DNA of 64,000 nucleotides from Punica granatum (GCF_007655135.1 NC_045127.1:17331699-17395698), one strand, 5' to 3'. Shown: positions 47,224 through 60,961, counted from the stretch's first letter. Notes: a model not told the origin generated them from the letters alone. Numbers and translations: made by a program.

Positions 47224-50095
47224 TGTGCGGACCCGAATTTCGTCTCGTTGGGGCTCGCATACATGCGACCGATCGTACAATTTGGGAGTGTCCACCTTCC
47301 TAGGGGACAGGTGATGAACACGTGTGAGAATGAGTTGCCATTACCTGTTTATGACTTGGAGGTCGATAGCCGGTAAGTTGCCTAGGTCTAAGGGTAAGGG
47401 ATACACCTAGTTTGCTTAGGCATATGGTCATACGGAACAAGGAGTTTCGGATTCGGGAGTTCTATTACGTGCTGGCCTATATCCTACACGCTCTATCGGT
47501 ACTCTAGTTTGTCTAAGGTTTGTCGTGTTTCATTTATTTACCGCTTGATTAGGTTTCGCTCATCTCGCTTGTTTTGACACCATAAATTCGTGAAATTAAT
47601 CGATCTGGCTCAAGAGATCGAAAGAGGAAAGGATCCTCAGGTCAAGGGATCGGTCCACCGTCCTCGTATCTCGACTAACAAGGCTATGATGGTCGGTTCA
47701 CCGTCTGGACCGGACCCATGACTAGTGTGGTCCTGCTTGTCTCGGGGACTCATAAGCTGATTCGACCGATTCCTCTCAGACTCCTCACTTGCCGACCGGG
47801 ATTGTTACATAAATAAAATGTACAAATAAATACCTCACAATGTACTCTCAAATAATAAATACAAATTACAACAAATAGATCCCGGTCGACTCACGTTCGA
47901 CTAATATCCCGCTCGCACTCACCGTGAGTTTTGAAAAGACCGAAACCAAAATTAATACGACACAGGATCTTGAGAGCCGGGGATCGGATCCGACCAAACT
48001 GACAGATCTCAAGAGGACATAATGGTCCTCGAGATAGCTGTGGGACCGGTCGAGCTCCCAAGTAATTGTATAACCTCGTTTCACCTGTCCTGACTCGAGT
48101 CATCTGAATACTAAACGAGTCAAGACAGTGACTCATGGCGAGACCTCATATCGCACTCGGGTCATGGTGTGTGGGGGCTTTGGACCCCATGATCGACAAT
48201 AAAATGGCGTTGGACTCCATGTGCATAGTATCCTTTGGGCGCTCAAACCACGTGAAAGCAAATAAAAGCAGATCAAGACAAAGGAAAACAGTCAAATTAT
48301 TTATTATTGCTAGATTTACGTGATTAACAAGTTATGAACCGGGGTTGCTTAACAGACAAATTCCTTCCTTAAACGGACAAAACGAGAGTGACGTATTTGG
48401 TGTGAATCAGTCATGGACTGCCTTGGGAGGGTATGTTACATTCAACAATCTTTGAAGTGATCTAACAGACATGGCGCCTGTAGTCAAATCTCCAATGTGT
48501 GGGTTGCTATTAAATTGCTCTTTATTGTGACAATGCGGTCTTTAAAAATTATGACAGAGGTGTGCTTTAGCCTGAAACCCGGAACCTAAGGTTTGACCTG
48601 ACCACTTTCTAATGTTTAATTAAGTAAGGTGCATGGTTAGTCAGGTCTTGTGTTTTATGACGGATATGATATATCTAAATGCCCGAATCTACGTTAGGAT
48701 GACAAAAACATTTTGGTCGGATAAAGAGGGCCTTACAGATGAAACCTGCCCTAGGGCAGGTTGTCCTCCTTTACCCGTGGCTCAAAGTATTTCAATCATC
48801 CTAACGCCTAGGGTGTCAGAGGATCACGAACCAGTGGTTATGCCCTTGAACCGGAAAATGTGTGAATGTGCATGTGAAAAGTTGAGAACATGTGATACAG
48901 ACTATTGAAAGTCGGTAGACGGTGTCGACCGATCCCTAGGGTCCATCGGAGTCGTGTTGACCCCGAAGGAGCCGAGAAACCGATCGCTCTGCTCGGAAGT
49001 CGTCTAAGAAGAACTCTTACATCCCGACTCGAGTCGAGATGTGCGAGTGCTCCTTAGATATCCATGCAACGCGTATTAAATATCTCAGTGTTTTTTTTGT
49101 TGGTTAAAATGTGAGTTTAAAAAGGGTATTGCTACCAATTCTTGACTCGTCGGCGCAGTTACAAATTATTGACATGTTCGTGTAATTTATTAGAAAGCTG
49201 AGTGGATTAATTAGCCAAAGTGAAGCGTCCCAATTACCTCATGTGTGGAATTGATTAATTTGACTGAGTTCGCCGAATGCTTTGGTTTGCGGGTTTCGAG
49301 CTGTCAAGCCGACCATTGGTGGACTATTCTATAAAGGCTTTAATTCCCGACCGCCCCAAAATTAAGTCCAATTTTTAACCGACTTTACGTGATTAATCCG
49401 GTTCGTGTGAGGTTTTAATTAAAATTGCAGTCAAACATCTCAAAGCACACGAATAGGGTGTACAAAATCACAACAATATTTAATTCGTCGGTTTGATGTC
49501 CGAATGATCAATTAAACCGGGTTTTTTTGTGCATTTAATCGACCTTATCACTTAAAACTGAGTGAGCATGAGATTAGTTCGTGTGGATTCATTTCCATTT
49601 CAACTAATCGATTTTAAGTCTGATTCTTTAAAATATTCAAATTCGTGCTTGTATCGTTTTTTTATCACACATCCTTTTTTCAAAAGTCAAGTTTAGTTAT
49701 TAAACCGATTCATGCCATTCCAATCCAAAGACACGCATTTCACGATATTATCAACCATGCAAACATTGAAGCAATCACCCGATAGAGTCCTAGACATGCC
49801 ACTAGGTTCATCAGTTTCACCTCTCCCAAGCCAGTTTCGGGAGGAACGGCCTGAGCTTCAACTTTATCACTAACCGAGCCCTGAGCACCTAGGATATAAT
49901 TGCCACGAGAAAGGGGACAATAGCCACGGAATAAGCTCAGCAACAACTAAAGAATGAAGAGAAAACATAAGCAATCGAACACAGGTAAATCACAGAGAAA
50001 TGGGGAGGAAGAAGTGACTTAGCTCGATGAAAGGAGGGACCAGCTTACAGCAATGGCTAATAACTCTTAAAGAGGCAGTAACATCAACAATAACC

Positions 50096-50163
<68 letters not shown>

Positions 50164-52054
50164 TGCTACTATCTTAGTTCAAACCCAAGACATAGATAGA
50201 GAGGGTGAGAACCCCGGAGGAAGAAGGGAAAAGAGATAGGCAAAGGGGCTGGTCTGTCGTCTTTTTGATTTTTGCTATAGTCCAGCCAAGAGTGAGGGAA
50301 AGCATGAGAGGGAGTGTTAGTGATGTCTGGAAGAGGCTGGGAATGGCATTGCCGAGCGAGGTGGCAGGGAATGAGTCGAGCCCGGAAGAGCCAAGAACGA
50401 GTATGGTTGCTGGTCCTTTGTAACGTGAGGAAAGACCGGAAAGGATAAGAAAGAATAGGAGATGATGGTGTGATGGTAATAGATGGCGGAAGGAGGAGGT
50501 GAGAGGACTAGAGTTGTTGGTATGGCAGAGAAAATCGAGAAAGAAGGGAAGGCCAGCCCGGCTTCTGTTTTGTTCTGTTTTTTTTTTTCTTTTTTTTTCC
50601 TGAGAGTGAGAGAAAGAGAAGAAAAAATAGCCTAATTGAATGACAGAGGGTCAGTGATTAGCTGATGGTGATGTTAAGAAGCTGTAGATGAAGCGGAACA
50701 GTTACTGAGAGGAGCAGCTGCGGGGATGAAGAAGAAGAAAAAGGGGGCGTCAGTTGTAGGTGATGGCATGAAGAAAAAAGAAGAAGCAGAAGTCTGGTGT
50801 GCAGTTGCAGAGCAGAGAAAGAAAAAAGGAAGAAGAAAAATGAATCAAAAGAAGAATAGAGAAGCTAGGGAATGGGAGTTCAGAGGAGTCGGGCAAAATT
50901 TAGAAAAAAAATCGAAAAATAATGAAAGAACTAGGGAAGAGAAGAAGCAAGGGGAGTAGCAAGTTGCTAGAATCAGATTGCAAGATCTCGGTTTTTGCAG
51001 GCTCGACTCAGAGAAGGAGCAGAAGAAAAAGAAAAGAAAAGAGATTAAGAAAATAGAACAGACCAAAATAATATATAATCCATGGGGGTCGGCCAAGTTG
51101 ACCACTTGGGCCGACCCCTCTGCCATGTGTTTCCCTATTTCTTTCCTTCTTTTTTTTTTAAATTTAATTCGTACGGGCATCGTGTGGGCATCGTTCGAGC
51201 AAAATTCAATTTCTCAAAATTCGTCGACAATTTCAGAATAAAAACTTTGAAATTAAGAAATTCGAAAAATAATCAGCTTCATGAGAATTTCAATTTGCAT
51301 CTACAGAAATCGAATCTCGATAAAAATCGACATCGAACCTTTGACACGCTTTGATCGTAATTGTTCGATTATTTCTGAAATTCAATCTTTAAAATCAGAT
51401 ATCTGAAAGATATTTCGGGACCATCCTTGTGTTCGGAAAAATTCGATGATCGATATTATGTGGAAGAATATTTTCAACTCTCGAGTATCATCCCGAATTT
51501 TTGAAAAAGATCAAAATTGATGCACGTAGGGTCTGAAATTCTTGTCTTTTTAACCGGACATCCAAAGAATAATCCAGGACACTATTGTGTTCACAAAAAT
51601 TCAGGGATCAATATTATGTAGCAAGATATTTCTCGGCCCCGTGTATTGCTCTGAATTTTGAAAATTGAAATTGATACACGTAAAATCCGAAAACGTCCCG
51701 CAGATAATTTTTTTTGAAAAATGTAAAATTGGTTTTTAATTAGGAAAATAACCTGTTTTTAAAAGCCGTGAATGCTCGAGCAATTAGCCAAAAATATTTC
51801 CCTCCAATGGATAATAGAAATGATAATTTTGGCCCTCCTTCTCGTGATCATGCTAGTTTTTCGGTTGCAAATTCATCACGTGCTGTGATCCTCTACGCAT
51901 AGCTTTCGGGGTTGTCTGGTTGACCTTAGTGACCCGGCTATGATTAACAATCAATTGACTGTCTGGTGGTTCTCTGTTGCGGTTCAAGGGTTGTTGTTAG
52001 AATTGCTGTCGATGCCCTCCCCTGGAATCGGTAGACCAAAACGGGGTGTTGACA
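47224..52054 (-). repeat. LTR-B (-), 5' LTR of a minus-strand Gypsy element
   Basis: On the minus strand it begins TGTCAACACCCCG (at 52054) and ends TTCGGGTCCGCACA (at 47224); 4831 bp. It matches the LTR-B (+) pieces at 19176-19403 and 26089-29094 in inverted orientation. It holds a GA microsatellite (50097-50160) and a purine-rich tract (50580-51050). Gene-like sequence resumes right at 52055. Frames in it are not known proteins. Confidence 0.8.
50097..50160 (+). repeat. (GA)n microsatellite
   Basis: About 30 GA units with one break, in LTR-B (-). The inverted LTR-B copy has only about nine CT units at 27689-27708. Confidence 0.9.
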
Positions 52055-52300
52055 AACGCGATAGAGGTTCATTCCATCCTTGACGGTTCGAGCGCCCCCA
52101 AGTCGTTCATCTCGGGCCTAAACTACATTAGCGTAGTCATTCCATCTGGTGTAGGTTATCTTCAAAGATTTCGATTTGAATTTCCTTTATATTTATATGT
52201 ACTTGTGATGTATTGTTTTCTTAGTGAATGAAATTCCAATTTTGTTCATTTCATCAAATTCACGAGTTCTTCATTTATTTTTCGATCCCTCCTCTGCATG
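52055..52300 (+). pseudogene. Gene-like direct repeat, right half (3' end)
   Basis: GTTCATTCCATCC (from 52067) to the 3'-UTR-like AATGAAATTCC matches copy A from about 14651, including GGCCTAAACTAYATYAGCGTAG. It starts the base after LTR-B and supplies the part missing from copy B at 19175. Homology with copy A continues to about 52433. Protein unknown. Confidence 0.4.
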
Positions 52301-52512
52301 AAGTCTCATGTTAGAGGAATCCCGAAAGAGCCTACCAAGGATTTACGTGGAAGAAAAAGACATTGTCCAATTTTTCGAAGAAAATGGAAAATGGAAAATT
52401 GCCTTTCTTCCTTCATTGAAATCCGGAAACAGGTTATAAAATAAAAATTATTTATCTCATATGAAAGACTAAGAATTATTTTTTTCACAACGAGACACGA
52501 CTATTCGCGAAC

Positions 52513-54381
52513 AGTTAGTGATATGCCATCGAGCCTGATTTATGTATTTGGATAATTCCTTTTATGGCAATAAAGTTTATTCTATTATTCGTATATTGTC
52601 TATGTTTATTAGAATAAAGTCCTTAAGATATTTTGAATGCTTCATTCTTATGAGTTAAGAATATGAGTGACGAAATAATTCGGTAAGAATATCTTTAAAC
52701 TGTTCACGATTGTAGGATACTTAACTGGACATTATTTCTCCGGATATTGTCACCTTTGTCTGTTTCCATGATTAGTTTACAAATACTAATGAAGATGGAG
52801 TAGTGAGCCTTATGCTATCTGATAACTGTTATCATGATAGATATGTGGATGCTTTTATGATAAGTAGTCGAACGTGACTCGCAGCATAATATTCATATGG
52901 TAATTTACTAATGTCAATGAATGTTATCTGGATCGTATTAGTGCATATAGTCCTTAGACCTGAGATGGAACGCTATCTCAAGTATAGGTGATTAGGATTT
53001 GCTACTGCTAATATATTTGTGCGACAGATAGTGGTCCTGTTAGTAATACTTGGAGTTAGGTGTCTGATCAAGACGGGATTCACTAACTTGGTAAACAGGG
53101 AAAATGTCCTATGGATATGAGTTTTGTTCTGGATCGAGAAATTCTCGGCTGGGGTAGATAGACTCGAATAAAAAAGAGTTTCTGTTCAAGAACTACAAAT
53201 CTAAGAATGAAATTAGAGAGTCCATATAATCGGCTATAGAGTTTGGCATTTACTGTAGCTCTGGCTAGATCGGGATCTTGTAGTGAAGGGATTCAATGCA
53301 TGACATATACGATCATCATAATGTTTCAATTATACATTCGTCATCATTTGGTTTGTCACGATATGCTGCTAGGTGTCACTCGTGAACTTTGGGAACCAAT
53401 GGTATTTTGGGAATTATGTTTTTGGTTACAAAAAGAGTTTCTGGTAATGTCAAATGAGTTGATACTATAATCCCATTGCCATTTGATGATGAACCTAGTT
53501 AGTCACACACATTGAGCGTGTTTAAATCGAAAAAAGAATTAATTCTAATTAAGGAAGTTAATTAGGAATTAATTATCGAATGAGGCTTGCAATGTGGTTG
53601 CAAGGGTGCTAGCACATCCTGAAGCCGAGTTCAATATCAAGGATAAATCTAAATAAGGAAATACGATAGTTTCCTTATTTGGAGAGTTTCTATAAATAGA
53701 TTGTTTATTGATGGAAACTCGTGCCGAGGACTTGTTTGATATTTCTTTCTTACAACAAGGGCAAGTCATTATTGGATGACTTAAGTGTGATGACTCATTT
53801 GTGATTTATTAATTAATATGGATTAATTAATAATTGCATTTTAGTCCCTAGGGTAAAGATATATATAGATCTGTTCTTATAGATAACCCTAAGAAATCAA
53901 TCGATTATCAACTGATATTAGAGAGAAAGAGAGAAGGTTTCGACTAAGGCAATCAACAAGCAACTCAGTCGCACAAATCCCAAGGCTGATCAGAGTTCTT
54001 TTTTGCTCCGGTTCGGCGCTTTGGTGTTGTCTTTGACATCCTTGAAGAGATCCTTTCATTCTGACGATTCCGTTCGAGATTGGTGACCTAGATCGGAGTG
54101 TACGGGTCGAGATGAGTCGAATCTCTGTGGAGACGTGCTCGTGTGGACGAACTAGAGACCGGACACTTGGACGGTTAGTTTGATCGACTTGAATCAACAA
54201 GGTTAGTATAAAAGTCTAAACTTTTCTTGTAGATTTGATATGTGATGTTGTCTATTCGTTTAGAAGGCGATTCTTATGTCAAGATATGATCTTGAAGTTT
54301 TCGATTAAAACGAGACGCGATAAAAATTTGATTTTTACCGTAATTAACTTTTCCGCTGCGCATGTGCTCGGTTTTCTAACA
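52513..54381 (+). repeat. LTR-D copy C, Copia solo LTR
   Basis: Matches 15079-17361 without the SINE; 1869 bp. The start is eroded (AGTTAG for TGTTAG) and the end is TTTTCTAACA. No primer site follows. No matching target duplication is seen. Confidence 0.65.
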
Positions 54382-55418
54382 TCTTCTTCACGACGTTGCT
54401 TTAACTAGTTATTATACTTGCTTTTATACTTAATGGTGAATTCATGAATTCATGCATTTTACGATATATGAATTCATGCATTTTTCCTTTGAAAACGATG
54501 TTCTAAAGGAATTTTAATGCGAGATTTGCGATAATATTGAAATTGCAATTTGCACAAAATCCAAGAAATGAATTTCATCGAGGTAAAGAGACCGTTCTTG
54601 ACCCGATTTCGACTATTTCTTGCATGCTCAAGCGTTAAACACGATAAGTGACATGATTTTTGCAAAGTCGGTATCGCCATAATATCGAAAAAGTGCATTT
54701 AAACATATAAACACGCACAAACATGTTATTTACGGAATCAATAAAACGATACCGACTTCATGGATGCGGAAAAATATAAAACTCAGGAAATGACTTAAGT
54801 CGGGGCAAGGAGGCCGGTCATGGCCCGGAAAAACCAAGAAAAACTCTCGGGTACTTTTCCAAAAGTTAAGCCGAGAGTTCCTTTGGTCATTCCGAGCCAA
54901 ATCGGTCTCCTCGACTCCGATTTAAACCCGTTCCCGACATGATTGACATGTTAAACGATTGAGACATGCATGACATAACGTAAAAAAAAAAAAAAAGCAT
55001 ACAAATGTAAACTTGGCATGTAAACCGGTCTCGAACCGCCTTATAACCCCACAAATGCAATGATAATGTAAAATTCTTAACTTTTCTAAGTCGAGAATGG
55101 TTATACCTAGCCTCGAGGGTCGAGGACAACTCGATAAAATGGCTGGAAAAGGCTTGCTGGAAAATCGGATCCTGAGTGGTACTGTTCACCCGAGAATGCA
55201 CCCGATTTTGGCTAGCTTGCACCGGTGGTTTGGGATGGTTGCACGAGCTGGCCCGGCTTGGGACATCTCTCAAGGGGGTGCCGGAGGTGCCTATGGGTGG
55301 CTCGTGGCGTGCGGGAACCTGCATTAACTTGAAAAGGCAAGAAAACCCAATAAGCTCAAAACTGTCTTTTTAGATCCGGTTTGGAAAAGCTTGAGTTTGA
55401 ATGGGTTTGAATGGGTTG
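54382..55418. other. Unassigned repeat-like sequence
   Basis: Includes short duplications of GAATTCATGCATTTT (54440-54485). A part near 54800-54940 (GTCGGGGCAAGGAGGCC) resembles 22700-22750 of LTR-C, so this may be a decayed LTR-C-like fragment. No gene seen. Confidence 0.35.
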
Positions 55419-58400
55419 TGTGCACACCCGAATTTCGTCTCGTCGGGGCACGCATGCACGCGCCTAAATGCAACGCGACTTGGGAGTGTCCACCTTCCTG
55501 GGGACGCGCGACGGACGCACGTAAGAAGGAGTCGCCACTTGCCATATTACGACCCGAAGGTCGAGGGCCGGCAAGTTACCCGGGTCTAGGGGTGCGGGGT
55601 ACACCTAAGATGCTAAGGCAATGGTCTGTACGGAATCGAAAATTCCGAATTCGAGGGTTCTATTACGTGTGGGCCTATATCCCACACGCCTTTTCAGTAC
55701 TCTAGCTTGCCTAGGCTTGCCATTTTAATTTAATTACCGCTTTATTAAGTTCCGCTCATCTTATGCGTTTTGACACCGTAAATTCGAAGAAATACTCTGA
55801 CCGTCCACTCTCCGACCGGGATTTTACATGAATAAATGTATAATGTAGAACCTTACATTGTTCTCTCAAATAAATAAAAGACAAACTACAATGACTAAAT
55901 CCCGGTCGATTCGCATTCGGCCATGATTTCACTCATGCTCATCGTATAGTTTGGAAAAGACCAAAAATTAAATTAAATGCGCACTCGGTGTATGGGGGTA
56001 TTGGATCCCGTGATCGACGGTTATGGGCGTTAGACCCAATGTGAATCGAGTCCTAAGGGATCAGGCTCGATCCGCATAATAATCAAGTGCAAAAGATGTA
56101 ACAAGCAAGCTCAAATAAACAATCAATGGGGTTTTGTTATCGTCGAATTTACGTGAATTAACTGATTATTACCCGAGCTATCTTGGCATACAAATCCTAC
56201 CTTAAAACAAGCAAAAAGGGGGTGATGGATAGGGTATGTAGCATCCGGCATTATTTTAACGGACCTCACAGACGTGATGTCCATAGTCAAGTCTCGAATG
56301 TGTGGGCTGTTTTTAGATTATTCTGTATCGTGACAATATGGCTTTTACAGATTAAAAGTATTTTCACCTAAAACCCAAAAAACCTAACCCTCTAATTGAC
56401 TATTGCCCAAATTTGATTTAAGCCGAGTTTATGATTAATTTATTTTCCCATGTTTTGACCAATTCTATGCACAAAACTACGCTAGGATCACGGCAGAATA
56501 AGAACCGGTAATCATGCCCTTGAATCGGTAAATATGTGTGTGCATGAAAATCAAGATTACGTTGTACGTATCTCGGTGCTTTTGAAATTGTGAATTTTGA
56601 AAAGAGCATGACTAACAGTTCTTGAACTGTCGACGTGATTACAAATTATTAATCAATTCGTGCAATTCATTTAAAAATTCAAGTGATTCAATTTAGCCAA
56701 ATTTAACGTCCCGATTACCCCGTATGTAGAATTTTAGATTAATTAAAAAAAACTTGCCGATTGCTTTAGTTTACGGTTTTCGAGCCGTCGAGATAGCCAT
56801 TAGTTGACCGCCCGATAAACCCTAATTTCCAACATGGTCACATAATTACAAAAATGAAATATTTAAATGGGACACATACATTGTCGGTGGGTGATCCAAG
56901 TAGAAAAGGGCCGGATATTTTTAGAAAATGTCCAGGGGACTAAATTGAACGATTTTAAAAGATCAGGGACTGATTTGAAAATTCTGAAAAAAAAATTGGG
57001 GACTGATTTGAAAATTCTAAAAAATTGGGGACTGATTTGAAAATTCTAAAAAATTGGGGACTGGTTTGAAAATTCTAAAATTGGGCACTGTGTAAAAAAA
57101 TTTCTGAAAATGTCCTAGGACTTATTTGAAATGAATTTGAAAATCGGGACTGATCTGAGAACAAGAAAATGGCCCCAGGACTAAACTGAAATAGCTTGGA
57201 AAGTTCCTTGGGAGGCTTGAAAAAATTCTGGGAATTCCAGGACTGATTGGAAAATAGTAAAATGACTGGGACTTGATTGAAAATAAATTTTGAAATTTTG
57301 GGCAGATCTGAAAAAGGTGAAAAACGCCCCGGACTAAACTGAAACAACCTAGAAAGTTCTTTGGGATGCTTGAAAAATTCTGAAAATTCCAGGACTGATT
57401 GGAAAATAGTAAAATGAAGGGGACTTGATTGAAAATAATTTTTAGAGTTAGGGACAGATATGAAAAAGGTGAAAAATGGACCCAGGACTAAACTGAAACA
57501 ACCTGGAAAGTTCTTTGGGATGCTCGAAAAAATTCTGAGAATTCCAGGACTGATTGAAAAATAATAAAATGACCGGGACTTGATTGAAAATAATTTTTTA
57601 GAGTTCGGGGCAGATCTAAAAAAATAAAATGCATCCTCTGGACTGAAATGTGACAAAGCAGAAAGTTCGTAAAAATCGAGTTCGGGACAAATCCGATCAC
57701 CCACGCGACCCAAGAACACTCATTTCACAGTATATCGATCAAGCAAGCAATAATATTCAAGAAATGAGCCCTAATCATGCCACTAAGTCGAGAATTTACC
57801 TAGTCCGGAAAGTTGAGGGACTTCTCTGTAAAAAATATATATATATATATCGCCGGACGAATCGGGTCGGATCGGGTCGGGTCGGACTGGCCGGAAGGAG
57901 AAAACCGCCCGGAAGAGAAGCTGGACCGGACTGGAGAGAGTTGGGCCTGAATGGGCCGAGCCTGCAAAGAAAGGGAAATGGACCGAGGCCCGTTAGCCGA
58001 AGGGCGGCTGGGATCGAGGGAGCGGCGGCGACGAGGCTGGTGGGCGGCGGTTCTCGCCCCTGGACGCCGCGACGACGGCCGGAATGGACGCGGGAGATAG
58101 CTATGGGCGCCGCCGATGCTTCGCCGTAGTCGATCGGGACCTCACCGGCGCTAAATCAGTCGGAATAGGGGCGGTTATCGCGATTTTCCCGCGACGGCTC
58201 CCGAACTCTCCGATGTCCAAATTCTCCGAAACAAGAGCTAATTATTTGATTTTGCTCCCTGGGTTGTGTTCCTGCCTAGCCGAATTCCATTTCTGTTTAT
58301 TTAATTGCAATTTCTTCCCCGTTTCCGTTGAGATTTCAGCCGATTTGGAGAAAATCGCAGAAAACCGCGATTTGGGGGCAGTTCGGGGCCGGCGGGGATC

Positions 58401-58656
58401 GCGGGCAATTGGTGAGCGCTGCCCAGCCCTGCCCAGCCTGCCCGATTTTTTTTTTTTTAAATGCCGGCGGTCCCGGGCAGCCGGTCAACGCTGCCCGGCC
58501 TGCCCAACACTGCTCGAATCTTTTTTTTTTGGTACATATATAATTTAATTTAATTAAAATTAATTTAATTTATTTTTTTCTTAAGAAAATGTGATAAATT
58601 AGGAAATGACAATTTTGCCCCCCTCGGAGCCGATGGACCGAAATTAGGTGCTGACA
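55419..58656 (-). repeat. LTR-A copy 3, 3' LTR of minus-strand Tat element
   Basis: On the minus strand TGTCAGCACC (at 58656) to CGGGTGTGCACA (at 55419); 3238 bp. It matches LTR-A copies 1 and 2. It has three ~155-bp internal units (57170-57640) where the others have two, which accounts for most of the length difference. Confidence 0.88.
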
Positions 58657-58673
58657 GCTTGCCCCTCTTTGGT
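58657..58673 (-). other. Polypurine tract, minus-strand Tat element
   Basis: Minus strand ACCAAAGAGGGGCAAGC just before TGTCAGC. Confidence 0.75.
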
Positions 58674-58799
58674 TGCGTGCTCAAATAGAGGATGCAGCCA
58701 AAGACTATAAGAAGCACCTCGTTTGGTCCTGGCGACCGTTTGGCAATTCTCCTCGTTTTTACTAATATGTAGACCTGTTGCAAAAATAGTAAAAACCAT

Positions 58800-59830
58800 A
58801 AATTAGTAAATGTGGACGCATACTTGAAAGACATTAAGTGAGGACACGAAGTCCAAAAAGTAGTAAATGCCGACACGAAGTCCGGAATGCAATGAATGTG
58901 GGCACGAAGTCAAAAATGCAATTGATACGGACGCGAAGTCCAAAATGCTGTGAATGCGGACACAAAGTTTGGAAAGCAGTAAATGAGGACACGAAGTCCG
59001 GAATGCAGTAGACTCGGACACGAAGTCCGGAATGTAATGAATGTGGACACGAAGTCCAAAATGCAGTAAAGATGCGGACGCGAAGTCCCAAAAACAGTAA
59101 AGATGGACACGAAGTCCTGGACGCGAAGTCCGAAAAGCGGTAAAAATGGACGCGAAGTCCGAAAAGCGGTAAAGATGGACACGAAGTCCTGGACGCGAAG
59201 TCCGAAAAGCGGTAAATGTGGACACGAAGTCCTGGACGCGAAGTCCGAAAAGCGGTAAATGTGGACACGAAGTCCTGGACGCGAAGTCCGAAAAGCGGTA
59301 AATGTGGACACGAAGTCCTGGACGCGAAGTCCGAAAAGCGATAAAGATGGACACGAAGTCCTGGACGCGAAGTCCGAAAAGCAGTAAATGTGGACACGAA
59401 GTCCTGGACGCGAAGTCCGAAAAGCGGTAAAGATGGACACGAAGTCCTGGACGCGAAGTCCGAAAATCAGTAAATGTGGACACGAAGTCCTGGGCGCGAA
59501 GTCCGAAAAGCAGTAAAGATGGACACGAAGTCCTGAAAAGCGTTAAAGATGGACACGAAGTCCTGGACGCGAAGTCCGAAAAGCGGTAAAGATGGACACG
59601 AAGTCCTGGACGCGAAGTCGGAAAAGCGGTAAAGATGGACACGAAGTCCTGGACGCGAAGTCCGAAAAGCAGTAAATGTGGACACGAAGTCCTGAACGTG
59701 AAGTCCGAAAAGCGATAAAGATGGACACGAAGTCCGAAAAGTAGTAAATGTGGACACGAAGTCCAGAATGCAGTAAATGCGGACACGAAGTTCGGAAAAC
59801 AGTAAATAAGGACACGAAGTCCAAAGAACG
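58800..59830 (-). repeat. 29/43-bp tandem array in Tat 3' UTR
   Basis: Outer units are 29-30 bp (GGACACGAAGTCCGGAATGCAG with a TAAATG tail). Inner units are 43 bp: the same unit plus a 14-bp extra GGACGCGAAGTCCT-like block. Same place as the plus-strand element's 29-bp array. Frames of 100-330 residues across it (DFVSIFTAFRTSRPGLRV repeats) are repeat translations. Confidence 0.92.
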
Positions 59831-60961
59831 GTGAATGCGAGAGTAAGAATCACTGTTATGGGGTAGTGTAGGGCTATTTGTTCGGTGTTAAGCCGGTATT
59901 GTGCTGAAATAATGCAGTGATAACTGCGCCCTGTCGCTGGTCGTGCGTCCATGGGTTTGTTTGGCGAAGTTGACGTGTGCTCCTTTTTGGGTCCTTCACC
60001 CGAATAGGGACTGCGACCTGTCGAACGAGACAGACATATGCCCGCTCGGGGAGGACGCATCCCGGGATCTGTACACTCAGACCTGTATGCAGGAAAACGA
60101 TAACCAACGATCGTTGTCAGTCGGGCAGAACTTGCTGAAATTGCGATATGTAAAGAAATCTATGTAATGATATTCCGGGAATTTAGATTCAGTGGCCGTT
60201 TGAGGGGTGACCGCGTCCCCGAGTATGACATGTATTTGACTTAAAGGAATGGCCTTTGCAAGACGGGCATGACCCGCAGAGTTTTTGCATGAAGGTAAAA
60301 GGAAGGATCTTTAGGAATCCTCTAAATCAAGGATACGACGATTCGAACTCATTTCGAGGCATGTCTTGAACCCGTAGAATCGAAGAGAGTTTGCTTGCGT
60401 TGAAAACCGCTAAACCACTACTTGTCATAGCTCCACACGAGGTGTCGCAGCTCTTTCGTGGTTGAACCGACAATTTCCCCTAATTTTTGCCCAGGCCGCA
60501 AAACGCGCGACGACCTGACGGGGTATTTTATTTTGACTTTTCTCTCATGAATGCTCTCCTTTTGCTACGACTGCCCAAGATAGGGTTCGATCGCACCTCT
60601 CGGTTCCTTTAACTTTTGCCTAGACCGCCCTTTGTGGGTTTTCAGCCTAGCAATGATATAATTCATGCTCTCCTTTTGCCACGGCTCCCCTTTGCGGGAT
60701 TTTAAGTCGTGCCCCTCATTCCCTAATTTTTGCCTAGGTCGCCTCGGGGAGGTTTTCAACCTAGCGGGAAAATTATTCTTTTTCTTTTAGAAATGTTCTT
60801 ATATGGAAGGATTGGATGGAGATGGCATAAATGCTGATAACAGAAAATGTGCTGAAGTAAAGCGGGCGCGAAGCCTGAAGAATACGGAAGAAGACAAGTA
60901 TTGGAAGTGCGAGTTGTAGCTGCGGGGACATGCAACGGCTGTAGAACGACGAAGCACCCAA
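59831..60961 (-). other. 3' untranslated region of minus-strand Tat element
   Basis: Corresponds to 40160-41209 of the plus-strand element, with the same CTAGG...GTTTTCAACCTAG type repeats (60480-60780). No protein domain. Confidence 0.6.

Noticed and set aside
58800..60060. Minus-strand frames of 93-327 residues in the 29/43-bp array
   Set aside because: Same reason: tandem DNA repeat without stops, several overlapping frames open at once.
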